A stretch of 34,211 nucleotides of DNA from a virus, in IMG/VR virus record IMGVR_UViG_3300037502_001401, positions 1-34,211 of that record. One strand, written 5' to 3'. The notes beneath the pieces were generated by a model that was not told the origin of the DNA, made no database searches, and saw only the letters and a list, made by a program, of their open reading frames with translations. Shown here one piece after another: positions 1 through 5,559 of this stretch. The position numbers were made by a program, and so were the translations under genes. Position 1 is the stretch's first letter; the number at the start of each line of letters is the position of its first letter.

Positions 1-127
1 GCGAGGCCGTCGTCTGCGAGGCGCAACGCCACGGTCACGTCGGACTGCTACTCGACGGCCCCGTGGACGTGTTCTTGACGTTCTTCTTCCAGCGACCCCA
101 AGGCCACTATCGGGCCAGCGGAGAGCT
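1..127. repeat. Terminal direct repeat (assembly overlap), left copy
   Basis: These 127 bases are identical to 34085-34211. A repeat of exactly 127 bases at the two ends of a contig is what a de Bruijn assembler with k = 127 leaves on a circular sequence. I infer a circular or circularly permuted genome of 34,084 bp rather than true terminal repeats. The repeat lies inside the RusA coding region. Confidence 0.9.
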
Positions 128-350
128 TAAGCCCATTGCGCCTCCGTATCCCACGACGCGCATGACGGGTGACATTGACAAGCTCACCCGCTCCACGTTG
201 GACGCCCTCGTCCAAGCATCAGTCCTGACCGACGACTCCATCGTCGTCGACCTCTCGGCGCGCAAGCGATTCGCCACCATCGCCAATCCGCGCGGCGCCG
301 TCATCCGCATCACACGTATCGGGGAGAGCAACTATGAGCCGTCTGCATGA
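1..350 (+). CDS. RusA-family Holliday junction resolvase, 3' part (gene crosses the contig junction)
   Basis: This is the C-terminal part of a RusA-type endonuclease whose start is at 33982; the reading frame enters at base 3 and stops at 348-350. Joined across the circle the protein is 150 residues, normal for RusA. RusA dimers cut Holliday junctions made by recombination or stalled forks. The visible family signs are the N-terminal GHPAPQGSKR strand, a downstream SKKVTPWR segment, and in this part the GDIDKLTRSTLDAL helix with aspartates where RusA binds metal, followed by DDSIVVDLSARK. The gene overlaps the following WhiB gene by 17 bases. The partial state comes only from where the circle was opened. 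Confidence 0.88.
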   Translation, partial: EAVVCEAQRHGHVGLLLDGPVDVFLTFFFQRPQGHYRASGELKPIAPPYPTTRMTGDIDKLTRSTLDALVQASVLTDDSIVVDLSARKRFATIANPRGAVIRITRIGESNYEPSA

Positions 351-594
351 CGTACTAATCCGCGACGACTGGGCGACGAGTGCCGCGTGCGCGCCCTATG
401 ACCCGGAGCTGTGGTGGATCGATGACCCCCACGACCCCGGCCGCGACCTCGCCCTGGAGATATGCGGCGGCTGCCCGGTCAAGCGGGATTGTCTCCAGCA
501 CGCCCTAAGCACGCCCGAGCGGGACGGCATCTGGGGCGGCATGATCGCCTCGCAGCGCAACGCCCTCCGTAAGCACGCTAAGTCGGTGGCGTGA
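334..594 (+). CDS. WhiB-family transcriptional regulator
   Basis: The 86-residue protein has the four cysteines of a Wbl [4Fe-4S] protein (Cys19, Cys44, Cys47, Cys53, with the last three as CGGCPVKRDC) followed by the GIWGG turn at 65-69 and a basic tail. Wbl proteins bind the RNA polymerase sigma-A region 4 and are confined to Actinomycetota and their phages, so this gene is the best host marker in the window. It starts inside the end of the RusA gene and overlaps the next gene at its stop, so it is part of the early operon. It probably changes host or phage transcription; phage Wbls can also interfere with host WhiB proteins, but which applies here cannot be read from sequence. Confidence 0.93.
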   Translation: MSRLHDVLIRDDWATSAACAPYDPELWWIDDPHDPGRDLALEICGGCPVKRDCLQHALSTPERDGIWGGMIASQRNALRKHAKSVA

Positions 595-851
595 TGCCCG
601 TCCTCATGCCCACCCCGGCCGAGCTGCGCGAGCTCACTCCCGCGCAGCGGGAGAAGGCCCGACGCGCCATCTGGCGCATCCTGCGCGACACCGACGACAA
701 CATCCGACGAGAGGTCCGTAACGTCGAGAGCGCGGCCGCCTTTGGGGAAGCCGTGCGCGAGCGTGCCCGCCAGCTTGAGCACTACGCCCCCAAGGACCCA
801 CCGTGGGTCACCGCCGAGCGCAGGCGCCTCCTGCTAGAGGCCGTCCTATGA
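594..851 (+). CDS. Small charged protein of the early operon, unknown function
   Basis: I do not recognise this 85-residue protein. It is helical and charged, with a TPAQREKARRAIWRIL segment near the start and a C-terminal PPWVTAERRRLL segment; no catalytic motif or membrane segment is visible. The ATG at 594 shares its A with the WhiB stop (TGATG), and an in-frame GTG lies one codon upstream at 591. The stop overlaps the next start as ATGA. Coupling on both sides and G/C-rich third positions support a real gene. Confidence 0.7.
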   Translation: MPVLMPTPAELRELTPAQREKARRAIWRILRDTDDNIRREVRNVESAAAFGEAVRERARQLEHYAPKDPPWVTAERRRLLLEAVL

Positions 852-1195
852 CCGGGCAGGGCGACCTCCTCAACCTGGCCGCCGCAATGGCGGCCCGCGA
901 TGAGGCCGTTACCCGCGTCGGACAGCACGCCGACCCCGACTGGGTGGAGCAGACGCTAGACGTCATCTACTGCCTCGCCGTCTCGCGGTCACAGATCACC
1001 ACCGACGACATCTGGCAGACCGTCGGCGAGGTCGCCGCCACCCACGAGCCCCGAGCGCTAGGCGCCGTCATGCGCCAGGCCGCGCGCCTGGGCTACGTCA
1101 AGGCGACCGACCGCTACGTCCCCAGCGCCCGAGCCGCCTGCCACGCCCGCCCCGTGCGCGTGTGGGAGTCGCTGATCCGGCCAGGTGCCGCATGA
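848..1195 (+). CDS. Putative winged-helix-like DNA-binding protein
   Basis: The 115-residue protein has an acidic N-terminal helix and then a segment (about residues 32-85) that reads like a winged helix: a first helix around WVEQTLDVIYCLA, a second around TTDDIWQTV, a recognition-helix-like PRALGAVMRQAARLGYV and a short wing. Proteins of this kind occur beside replication genes in actinophages. The start at 848 overlaps the preceding stop (ATGA), which excludes the longer upstream extension, and its own stop overlaps the next start. The fold is inferred from the helix pattern only. Confidence 0.62.
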   Translation: MTGQGDLLNLAAAMAARDEAVTRVGQHADPDWVEQTLDVIYCLAVSRSQITTDDIWQTVGEVAATHEPRALGAVMRQAARLGYVKATDRYVPSARAACHARPVRVWESLIRPGAA

Positions 1196-1353
1196 CCTCA
1201 CCCATCAGCCCGCGCCACCCGGCCGGCAAGAAGCGACCGCAGCTCTATCAGCGCTGGAGCTGCCTCCTGTGTGGCCTCGACGGCCTGGGAGGCGTCTACG
1301 GCTGGACCACCCACTACACCGCCCACCACTACCACCCCGGGGAGACATCTTGA
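1192..1353 (+). CDS. Short zinc-finger-like protein
   Basis: This is a 53-residue protein with a single CxxC pair (CLLCG) followed about 20 residues later by a histidine cluster (HYTAHHYH), the spacing of a C2H2-like zinc finger, preceded by a basic, proline-rich N-terminus. It starts at the ATGA overlap with the previous gene and its stop overlaps the TTG start of the SSB gene. It could be a small DNA- or protein-binding adaptor; no partner is visible. Confidence 0.6.
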   Translation: MTSPISPRHPAGKKRPQLYQRWSCLLCGLDGLGGVYGWTTHYTAHHYHPGETS

Positions 1354-1784
1354 GCACGTCCATCGCCATCGTCGGCAACCTCACCGCCGACCCTGAGCTC
1401 CGCTTCACCGCCTCCGGCAAAGCCGTCGCCAGCCTGCGCGTCGCCGTATCGGAGCGCCGCAAGGCCGCCGACGGCTCCTGGGAGGACGGGGACGCCACCT
1501 TCTGGAAGGTGACCGCCTGGGACGGCCTTGCCGAGCACGCGGGCGACAGCCTCGCCAAGGGCCAGCGCATCATCGTCCTCGGCCGCGTCGCCTCCCGCAC
1601 CTACGAGACCCGCGAGGGCGAGAAGCGCACCGACTATGAGATCACCGCCGACGCCGTAGGCCCGGACCTCAAGTGGGCCACGGTCAAGGTTGAGAAGGCA
1701 TCCAAGGGCGGCCCGAGAGCCACTCCCCAGGCCGATGATCCGTGGGCACACACTGCCGTCGGACTCGACGAGGTCCCCTTCTGA
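1350..1784 (+). CDS. ssb: Single-stranded DNA-binding protein
   Basis: The 144-residue protein has the SSB OB-fold pattern: IAIVGNLTADPELRFT at the N-terminus, VASLRVAVSER, a WEDGDATFWKVTAWD strand and GQRIIVLGRVASRTYETREG. It ends in DEVPF, a close match to the acidic interaction tip of bacterial SSB. The family coats single-stranded DNA during replication and recombination, here probably with RecT and RusA. I chose the TTG at 1350 because a GGGGAG ribosome site ends 5-6 bases upstream and the protein then begins right at the first strand. The start overlaps the previous stop and the stop shares one base with the next ATG. Confidence 0.93.
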   Translation: MSTSIAIVGNLTADPELRFTASGKAVASLRVAVSERRKAADGSWEDGDATFWKVTAWDGLAEHAGDSLAKGQRIIVLGRVASRTYETREGEKRTDYEITADAVGPDLKWATVKVEKASKGGPRATPQADDPWAHTAVGLDEVPF

Positions 1785-2164
1785 TGGCACTCCCCTGGGT
1801 CAGATTGGACACCGGATTGCCGGATCATCCCAAGATTCTGGCGCTCATTGACGCCAGAAAGCACCGCGCAGCGCTCGCGTATGTGTTCGGACTGGCCTAC
1901 TGCGGACGCCATGAAACGGACGGATTCATCCCCCGCGCGGCCTTGCCATTCCTCCACGCCAGCACCACCGACGCCCACGCGCTCGTCGAGGCCCGGCTCT
2001 GGCAGCACGCGGAGGGCGGGTACGTCGTCAATGACTGGGCCGAGTATCAGCCCACGTCAGAGGCATCGCGCAAGCGTCTCGACGATCTCAAGCGGGCAGC
2101 CCGTAAAGGCGGCTGTGCCAAGAATCACGGCCCGGACTGCAAGTGCTGGGAGGGCGCCGCATGA
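1784..2164 (+). CDS. Replisome-organiser-like / replication initiation helper protein
   Basis: The 126-residue protein begins MALPWVRLDTGLPDHPKI, a start shared by many phage and prophage replication-organiser proteins that have an N-terminal winged helix. Residues 30-90 carry a helix-turn-helix-like pattern with a GFIPRAALPFL segment, and about residues 75-90 give a wing ending VNDWAEYQ. The C-terminus has a basic helix and a CAKNHGPDCKCWE cysteine/histidine cluster that may bind zinc. It follows SSB with a one-base overlap, which fits a DNA-replication role. The exact function is inferred from family resemblance and position. Confidence 0.66.
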   Translation: MALPWVRLDTGLPDHPKILALIDARKHRAALAYVFGLAYCGRHETDGFIPRAALPFLHASTTDAHALVEARLWQHAEGGYVVNDWAEYQPTSEASRKRLDDLKRAARKGGCAKNHGPDCKCWEGAA

Positions 2165-2316
2165 GTGCCACAAGGCAGGCCAGAGGCATGTGCCTTATGG
2201 CAGTCCCTTACTGGTATGCCCACGGACGGACGGACGGACGGACTTACGGACGTAGTAGTTACTTCCGTAGGGATATGACTCTTAGTCACGCGCGCGAGCA
2301 AAGGCGATTCCGATGA
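2161..2316 (+). CDS. Small translationally coupled ORF, unknown function
   Basis: This frame of 51 codons starts at an ATGA overlap with the preceding stop and ends at an ATGA overlap with the next start, so ribosomes could pass through it. The product is basic and rich in Arg and Tyr, with no recognisable fold. It contains five GGAC units (2224-2243), read as an HGRTDGRTYGR stretch. Base composition is less biased than in neighbouring genes, so it may be a weak coding sequence or a spacer kept open for coupling. Confidence 0.45.
   Translation: MSATRQARGMCLMAVPYWYAHGRTDGRTYGRSSYFRRDMTLSHAREQRRFR
2224..2243 (+). repeat. (GGAC)5 tetranucleotide tandem repeat
   Basis: Five exact GGAC units lie head to tail inside the small frame 2161-2316. 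Because the unit length is not a multiple of three, gain or loss of a unit would shift the frame and uncouple the downstream gene. A short inverted repeat (TACGGA 2245-2250 and TCCGTA 2264-2269) follows. Confidence 0.8.
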
Positions 2317-3242
2317 CACTTCACGCCGATTGCGCCACCGCTTGCCGCCGTGGCGAGGACCAAATCCCGTGCCGAGTCGTCGGTGGATGCGGCGTCGAGT
2401 GGGCGCCCGTGTGCGTACTTTGCACCCGATCCCTGCACGACGGCCACGTCTGCGGACCCTGCGGATACAGGATCAGCCGCGACCTCGACGCCATCCTGGA
2501 GCTCACCGCGCAGGCGTTCACCCAGGTTGACCGCCCCAATCGCCCCGGCTCCGGCCGCTCCGTGCCGTCATCGCGTCCCCCGCTCGTCGTCGAGGCACTA
2601 GACCCCGAACTGGCATCCGTCCGGCTCATCGCCGACGACCCATCCTCCGACGTGCCACTCCTGGTGCTCCTAGAGGACTGGGAGCGCATCATCCGCGAGG
2701 ACCGGGGAATGGCGCCCTATGGCATGGCCTCAGAGGCGCGCCTCGCCGCCACCGGCCCACTCCACGGCGCCTCCTGGGCCAGACACACCCCCGTCACCCT
2801 GACCGGCGTAATCCGCTTCCTCCACGCCGTCCATGACTGGGTCCTCACCGAGCCCAGCTTCGACATCGCCGAATACGCCCGCCAGATACGCCTCTGCCGA
2901 CGCGCCGTGTCCCGCTGGGACGCCGACCTCGCCGAGCCCGGCTGGCGCGTGCCCTGCCCCACCGCCACCGACGACGGCGAGTGCGGCCAGGTGCTCAAGA
3001 TCAGCCGTGGTGCGGAGTCGGTCTACTGCCGAGCCTGCGGCCGGGAGTGGGAGATCACCCGCCTCCTCGCCGTCGCCGGACGCGACGCCGACGTGTGGGT
3101 CGACGTGGAGGCCGCAGCCACAATGGCCGGAGTCCACGAGCGCACCATCCGCAAATGGGTCGCACGAGGCAAAGTCCGCAAGCGCGGACAGCTCGTCCGC
3201 ATCCTTGACATCCGCGACTACGCGACCACGTTAGGGGCTTGA
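2313..3242 (+). CDS. Zinc-finger and helix-turn-helix protein, likely DNA-binding (actinophage type)
   Basis: The 309-residue protein has an N-terminal cysteine-rich module (about residues 7-51, with CVLC and CGPC pairs), a helical middle, a second cysteine module (residues about 215-243: CPTATDDGECG then YCRACGREW) and a C-terminal MerR/excisionase-like helix-turn-helix (EAAATMAGVHERTIRKWVARG) followed by a basic strand. Such proteins sit at the end of early operons in actinophages and probably bind DNA, but no activity is established by sequence alone. The start overlaps the previous stop (ATGA). The stop codon lies inside the -35 element of the next promoter. Confidence 0.68.
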   Translation: MTLHADCATACRRGEDQIPCRVVGGCGVEWAPVCVLCTRSLHDGHVCGPCGYRISRDLDAILELTAQAFTQVDRPNRPGSGRSVPSSRPPLVVEALDPELASVRLIADDPSSDVPLLVLLEDWERIIREDRGMAPYGMASEARLAATGPLHGASWARHTPVTLTGVIRFLHAVHDWVLTEPSFDIAEYARQIRLCRRAVSRWDADLAEPGWRVPCPTATDDGECGQVLKISRGAESVYCRACGREWEITRLLAVAGRDADVWVDVEAAATMAGVHERTIRKWVARGKVRKRGQLVRILDIRDYATTLGA

Positions 3243-3270
3243 CACATGGGGCCAAAAACTCTGATACAAT
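3239..3270 (+). promoter_or_regulatory. Sigma-70-like promoter for the nucleotidyltransferase gene
   Basis: A perfect TTGACA (3239-3244) is followed by TGATACAAT (3262-3270). Taking TACAAT as the -10 gives a 20-base spacer; taking TGATAC gives 17. It is the first break in a chain of overlapping genes and lies about 23-30 bases before the ATG at 3293, leaving a very short leader with no clear ribosome site. Confidence 0.6.
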
Positions 3271-3292
3271 CTAGCCCTCGGCGTCGTGCAAC

Positions 3293-3955
3293 ATGAGGGC
3301 GCTACTCCTCGCCGCAGGCGAGATGACCCGCTGGGACAACCACCTCGGACTACCCAAGCACCTCGCCCCCGTGCGAGGCGAGCCGCTGATCCACCGCACC
3401 CAACGCAAGCTCCACGCCCGAGGCGTGGACGACATCCGCGTCGTCTGCCAGACCGAGCGGGCCGACGCCTACATCCTCGACGGCATCGCCACCCACGCCG
3501 AGCCCGACTGGACTGGCGGCGGGCATCAGCACGAGTCCAGCCGACACCTGTGGCACAAGGCAGCCCCCACCGCAGTCATCTACGGTGACACCTACCTCAC
3601 CGACGCCCTCCTCGACGCCATCGTCGCCGACCCCGGCGACCCCTGGCACGTCTACGCCCGCTACGGCCCCAGCGAGATCACCGGCCGCAAATGGGGCGAG
3701 ATGCTGGCCTGGGTCATCGGCCCCGACCACCACGTCGCCATAGACCGCGCCACCGACCTCGCGCACATGGCCTACCGAGCCGGGACAACTAACCGCCTCC
3801 TGGGCTGGGAGGTCTACCGCGCCGCCGTCGGTCTACCCATAGACCTACACGTCCGCGAGGACACCCACTTCCGCGAGTGGGACGACGCCTCAGACGATTT
3901 TGACTATCCCGAGGACTACGAGACCTGGAGGGCACTCAACCCCCACCTAGCCTAG
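3293..3955 (+). CDS. Nucleotidyltransferase (MobA/sugar-nucleotide type, GT-A fold)
   Basis: The 220-residue protein opens with LLLAAGEMTRW and LPKHLAPVRGEPLI, a variant of the LAAGxGTR...PK signature of nucleoside-triphosphate transferases; the lysine of the PK pair is present. A YGDTYLTD segment around residue 97 supplies the metal-binding aspartate, and FDYPEDYETW near the C-terminus matches the terminal D-x-PEDY motif of MobA-like enzymes. The family joins an NTP to a sugar phosphate, a choline-type head group or a pterin; the acceptor here is unknown. It has its own promoter. A glycosyltransferase at 10576 could use a sugar nucleotide made by it, but that is inference. Confidence 0.8.
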   Translation: MRALLLAAGEMTRWDNHLGLPKHLAPVRGEPLIHRTQRKLHARGVDDIRVVCQTERADAYILDGIATHAEPDWTGGGHQHESSRHLWHKAAPTAVIYGDTYLTDALLDAIVADPGDPWHVYARYGPSEITGRKWGEMLAWVIGPDHHVAIDRATDLAHMAYRAGTTNRLLGWEVYRAAVGLPIDLHVREDTHFREWDDASDDFDYPEDYETWRALNPHLA

Positions 3956-3965
3956 GAGTGATCGC

Positions 3966-4202
3966 ATGGCCCCCAGAGCCACCGCGATCTCCACCGTTGA
4001 CGAGATTGACGAGGCGATCTGGTGGGTGCTGATGACAGCCCCACGGAATATCGACTACATGAAGATCGTCGACGCCCTGCTAGATCAGCGCAACGCCGTC
4101 AGCTCTGGTCTACGAGGTCAAGCCGCACGCCCACAGGAACAGAGTCCACGGCCCGAGGATCGCCCAGCCTGGGGTCCCACACGATCACACCGCTGCACAT
4201 GA
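3966..4202 (+). CDS. Small ORF converging with the HIRAN-like gene; C-terminal half doubtful
   Basis: A GGAG site precedes the ATG by 7 bases. The first 45 or so residues (STVDEIDEAIWWVLMTAPRN, then an IVDALLDQRNA helix) look like a real protein. After about base 4099 the frame reads antisense through the end of the leftward gene and becomes arginine/proline-rich and low in complexity. I read it as either a short gene overlapping its convergent neighbour by about 100 bases or the remnant of a longer gene cut by insertion of the leftward gene. Confidence 0.45.
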   Translation: MAPRATAISTVDEIDEAIWWVLMTAPRNIDYMKIVDALLDQRNAVSSGLRGQAARPQEQSPRPEDRPAWGPTRSHRCT

Positions 4203-4557
4203 TTGTCGTCGCGCCGTCAGCCTCCCATGCGCGCACACGAGGCAGCCACACCTTAGCCGCAACGTCCTCGACGTAACCCACCGTCGCCAGCCCGCACGTC
4301 ACTCGCAGTCGGTACTCGTCTGCGGTCAGCTCAAAGATGCTTGACACCCTGCCAGAGTCCAGGTTCACATCCTTTGGCAGCGCATTGTCAATCATGCGGA
4401 GCAAGGTATCTCGGTACTTAGACTCCCCCACTACCTCCGTCTCGGCATCCATGTCGGTGCCAAGCGATCCCAGCATGACGACGCCATCCTCAATGGCGAC
4501 GTCAACGTCGGCCATAGCCGGGCTACTCGGTGCTTCCTTCCGCGAGAACAGGCCCAC
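4099..4557 (-). CDS. HIRAN-domain-like protein, leftward
   Basis: The 152-residue protein begins MGLFSRKEAPSS and contains VVGESKYRDTLLRMI, the HIRAN-type 'VxGExxYxxxL' opening, then TVGYVEDVAAKVWLPRVRAW and a SGVIVWD strand, which match the 'GYL' and later strands of HIRAN. HIRAN domains bind damaged DNA or free 3' ends; this copy lacks the clear NPxDxxAV loop, so the call is tentative. I chose the GTG at 4557 because CTAGGGGAGG lies 7 bases upstream; a GTG at 4590 is possible but falls inside an operator-like palindrome. It is the only leftward gene in this part of the genome, and its leader resembles that of the leftward operon at 26741. Confidence 0.6.
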   Translation of the reverse strand: MGLFSRKEAPSSPAMADVDVAIEDGVVMLGSLGTDMDAETEVVGESKYRDTLLRMIDNALPKDVNLDSGRVSSIFELTADEYRLRVTCGLATVGYVEDVAAKVWLPRVRAWEADGATTIMCSGVIVWDPRLGDPRAVDSVPVGVRLDLVDQS

Positions 4558-4575
4558 GGTCCCCCCTCCCCTAGT

Positions 4576-4590
4576 GGTGTACCGCCACAC
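4576..4590 (-). promoter_or_regulatory. Operator-like inverted repeat upstream of the HIRAN-like gene
   Basis: On the plus strand GGTGTACC-GCC-ACAC resembles the GGTGTACC-T-ACAC operators at 26759-26791 (minus-strand reading) with two extra central bases. The 18 bases downstream on the minus strand (TACACCAC then TAGGGGAGG) match the leader of that operon with a single missing A. A weak leftward promoter may lie here (TGCCCT, 17 bases, TAGTGT). Confidence 0.45.
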
Positions 4591-4623
4591 TACGTCAGAC
4601 CCTCAGTCAAGGGCAGGTCAATC

Positions 4624-4953
4624 GTGAGCAGGATCGGCGGCCACCGATGGCGTAAGCTCCTCGCTCAAGTCCTGGAGGAGGACGGCGATGTGTGCTGGCT
4701 CTGCGGGAAACCTGGAGCCACAAGCGGCGACCACGTCGTGCCCGTCAGCGTCGCGCCTGAGCTGGAGTTCGACCGAGACAACGTGAGGCCAGCCCACTTG
4801 AGAGTGAGCGCCCGGTGCCTCGCGCATCGGGCGCTCACTCCGCAGATGCAACCAGAGGCGAGGCGATGCCCCCGCCGTCCGACAAGCACCGAGGGTCCGC
4901 ACCTCGCGGCCGTGGTGAACACGGGACCAGTGCGACCCCAGCACGCCTGCTAG
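4624..4953 (+). CDS. HNH endonuclease
   Basis: The 109-residue protein has CWLCGKPG, then GDHVVPVSVAPE and DNVRPAH: the H-N-H catalytic residues are all present, with the first zinc CxxC pair upstream. HNH proteins next to terminase genes take part in cutting the genome for packaging in HK97-like phages. The usual ending (HRxCNxxRG) is missing; in its place the coding sequence contains a perfect hairpin at 4802-4840 and then an arginine/proline-rich tail. The GTG at 4624 is the only start that keeps the whole domain. Confidence 0.75.
   Translation: MSRIGGHRWRKLLAQVLEEDGDVCWLCGKPGATSGDHVVPVSVAPELEFDRDNVRPAHLRVSARCLAHRALTPQMQPEARRCPRRPTSTEGPHLAAVVNTGPVRPQHAC
4802..4840 (+). other. Long perfect hairpin inside the HNH gene, packaging or terminator signal
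   Basis: Thirteen bases (4802-4814) are exactly complementary to 4828-4840; a G-T pair and three more pairs (TGC/GCA) extend the stem to 17 with a CTCGC loop. No T-run follows. Its place between the HNH catalytic core and the small terminase suggests either a terminator of upstream transcription or a recognition structure for packaging. Confidence 0.7.
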
Positions 4954-5136
4954 GCCCCAATATGTCCGCCCTGTCCGTTTTAGGGCAGGGGAGTCCGACG
5001 GTGCCGAGGGGTCTCGGGCGCTCTCTCTCCCCACGATCCGGGCCGAGGCGCCTCACGCGATGGTTGGCCTGCCCACAAATGGCCCCGATTTGGGCCGAAA
5101 GGCGGGCGTCTGCCCTAGACCTGATCGGAGCCCGAC
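4954..5136 (+). other. Non-coding stretch before the terminase genes, candidate packaging (cos/pac) region
   Basis: No convincing gene covers these 183 bases. They contain short inverted repeats (CCCTG...CAGGG near 4968-4990; GGCCC 5081-5085 with GGGCC 5092-5096; AGGCGCCT near 5046). Position between an HNH nuclease and the small terminase is where cos or pac sites are found in related head modules. A frame running from 4866 to 5174 exists but looks non-coding. A GGAG site ends about 8 bases before the next ATG. Confidence 0.4.
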
Positions 5137-5559
5137 ATGGAGAAGGACTGCGCCCGCTGCGGCAAGCCCTTTGAGTCGCGCCAGTCAGCCGCCCGCTTCT
5201 GCTCCAAGGTCTGCCGCAATCAGGCCAACCGCGCACGAGCCCAAGGCCAGCCGGAGTCCCTGGCACCCAAGCCCAAGCGCGCCCGCAAGCCCAAGGCCCA
5301 GACCGAGGACTTCCCTACCGGGACCCTCGGCGCCGTGATCGCTGAGCTCACCGCGGCCGGGCGGCTCCAGACGTCAGCCGGCCAGGCCGCTATCGCCCTC
5401 GCCTCCCGGATCGACGCGGGCGCTGAGTCATCCTCCGGCCTGGCCGCGCTGACCCGCGAGATGCGGGCCGCGATGGCCCAGGCCACCGCTAACGTCGCGC
5501 AGGCCGGGGATGCCCTCGACGAGCTGCGCGCCAAGCGCGAGGCTCGCCGTGCAGGCTGA
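5137..5559 (+). CDS. Terminase small subunit with N-terminal zinc finger
   Basis: The 140-residue protein starts with a four-cysteine knuckle (CARCGKPF ... FCSKVCRNQ, residues 5-28), then a lysine/proline-rich linker, then a helical domain (GTLGAVIAELTAAGRL, GQAAIALASRIDAG, SGLAALTREMRAAM) of the kind found in small terminase subunits of actinophages. The small subunit recognises phage DNA and loads the large subunit. It overlaps the large subunit gene by 11 bases. The role is assigned from the helical pattern and position. Confidence 0.78.
   Translation: MEKDCARCGKPFESRQSAARFCSKVCRNQANRARAQGQPESLAPKPKRARKPKAQTEDFPTGTLGAVIAELTAAGRLQTSAGQAAIALASRIDAGAESSSGLAALTREMRAAMAQATANVAQAGDALDELRAKREARRAG

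Noticed and set aside
4866-5174. Open frame starting MPPPSDKHRGSAPRGRG across the HNH/terminase gap
   Set aside because: Arginine/proline-rich, mixed third-position bases, overlaps the start of the small terminase in another frame and has no recognisable pattern.
5510-5548. ATG 5510 as terminase large subunit start
   Set aside because: Adds residues that are an out-of-frame reading of the small subunit; GTG 5549 gives normal coupling and the conserved N-terminus.
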